Part shown: one piece after another, positions 62,730-64,000 of the stretch
Layout: each line of letters begins with the position of its first letter
Numbering within the stretch: position 1 is the stretch's first letter
Translations under genes and position numbers: made by a program
Notes under the pieces: model-generated
Seen by the model: only the letters and a program-made list of their open reading frames with translations
The model's database searches: none
Told to the model about the DNA's origin: nothing
Source: Sinotaia quadrata
Taxonomy: Eukaryota; Mollusca; Gastropoda; Architaenioglossa; Viviparidae
Reading direction: 5' to 3'
Assembly (NCBI GenBank): GCA_028829895.1
Contig: CM054181.1
Location: 106,499,360-106,563,359 of the forward strand
Length of the DNA: 64,000 nt

Positions 62730-64000
62730 GTAAGAATATGATAATCAAAATATTAGTCAAACTAATTGGCATATACACTTGTAATAAGTGCATAACTCCT
62801 AAAGCATTTTATCAGAGTTTATGACTCCACTTGCTATTATTTGTATGATGACATAAAAACGTAAGATTCTTATACAGTTATGACAATGTATCATTACGTA
62901 TTATGAGTCCTATGCGACTATAGTTATCGGTATTTTTGTTAATTTTCTTAATCATCCATAACACATTACAAGTGATGAGAATCTTATTTTATGTTATTAA
63001 TAAAACTCCCAACGACACCACTCGTCTCTCTAACTTGGCGGATATGAGGTGCTGTAAAAAGTATCACACAATATTTACGTAGATTGGAAAGGGTCTTACC
63101 AAAGGTGAAGATAAATACGTCTTTAATCTATATTTAGTGAGCTCCCATCCATCTTTATCTCTAACATATGGCTATCAGTCTGCGTTAGAAAGTCAATAAA
63201 TTTAACAATAAATTTATTAAATCATCAACCAAATATACAACATATAAATATAATCGATAGGGCATTGACATTACATTACTTCACAACAATGTTCAATTAA
63301 CACTGGAAAAGTCGTTCAGATTATCCTAGCATAGACATAAGCTGTCACATTTACATACATATGTAATCATGTTCATGGATACCATTCACCACAGAATGAG
63401 AGTGGTGTTTCAGAGAAATATTTAAAGTCAATGTACATAACCTTTTCAAAGATGGCAGCTGGTGCCGGCATGTGTTCACAATCACGCAGTTTGCAACAAG
63501 TCACTGTCTTTCTTATTCAGACAATAATCCCAAGTTTTGTTTCTAGGCACGTTACACAACTGTTCCAGACTCTCCGATGTGCTCATGAAGCACACCGTGA
63601 AGAATCGCTTAGAATTTCTCATTCTCTATCAAGATCAGGAGAAATGTTCTTGAATTTTCATGTGCACTACTCAAGCACAGTACGAGGAATGTTCAAAATA
63701 ATCTTTGTGAATCCTGGACCAAACTCAGGCCACAAGTCAACGCAATATTGGCTGTCAAAAGGAATTCACTGGAATCAACTTACAGCAATGTTTGCTGTTA
63801 AGTTTGATGATTAAACTGGATTCTCACACCAACGTTATCTATTAGAATACAGTAGTCACTGTTTCCCAGAGCGAAAGGAAAAAAGGCTTGCTCTTCTCTG
63901 CAAAAATCAAATTAAGGCAGCACTAAATTTCCGGCATATTCATCTCTAAAACTCCTTTCTCTCTTACAAATATTCTCAACTTACCAACCCTGCAACAATT
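62730..64000 (+). other. Start of TG2 intron 11, no further exon found
   Basis: The first about 180 bp are homologous to TG1 intron 11 and then diverge. By analogy barrel 1 should follow about 1.4 kb after exon 11, but no DVKFQLEF-like sequence was seen up to 64000, so the intron is longer here, probably through an insertion from about 62910. A frame at 63431-63814 (127 codons, reading MYITFSKMAAGAGMCSQSRS at its start) has somewhat mixed composition but no recognised family. It could be a fragment of an old mobile element. Confidence 0.5.

Overview
The window looks like nuclear DNA of a lophotrochozoan animal, most likely a mollusc. It is AT-rich, has small exons separated by kilobase introns with GT...AG borders, and carries many microsatellites and minisatellites. 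The only proteins recognised are two animal-type transglutaminases (TGs) and a hAT-family transposase remnant. The mollusc assignment is inferred from the style of the TG protein and the repeat landscape; no species marker is present.

Layout. 1-12.6 kb: non-coding flank with at least six minisatellite arrays, a candidate promoter near 7.2 kb, a CpG-rich patch near 5.2 kb and a candidate first exon for TG1 at 10.6 kb. 12666-30369 (+): fourteen exons of TG1 give 695 residues ending in a stop. They cover the N-terminal beta-sandwich, the catalytic core (Cys, His and Asp all present) and two C-terminal beta-barrels. 30.4-42.3 kb: intergenic, repeat-rich, with no credible gene. 42.36 kb to the window edge (+): TG2, with a TATA promoter, a spliced non-coding leader carrying a small upstream ORF, a first coding exon at 43679, and ten further exons to 62729. 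Its C-terminal barrel exons lie beyond position 64000.

TG1 and TG2 are tandem duplicates. The ten shared exons have identical lengths and splice phases, and the encoded 481 residues differ at about 68 places by hand count (about 86% identity). Long stretches of intron are still alignable. The homology starts within intron 1, near 12.13 kb in TG1 and 45.9 kb in TG2, so the two genes have different first exons and promoters. A 183-bp hAT-like MITE sits at the same intron 5 site in both copies and predates the duplication. A 1310-bp internally deleted hAT element with perfect 8-bp target duplications is found only in TG2 intron 8 and is younger.

The expected products are Ca2+-dependent protein cross-linking enzymes, used in invertebrates for haemolymph clotting, cuticle or matrix cross-linking and immunity. 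I found no previously undescribed multi-gene system. The most unusual signals are the exchanged 5' ends of the paralogues, a minisatellite that seems to have been seeded by a splice donor, and the abundance of diverged tandem arrays with units near 36-45 bp.
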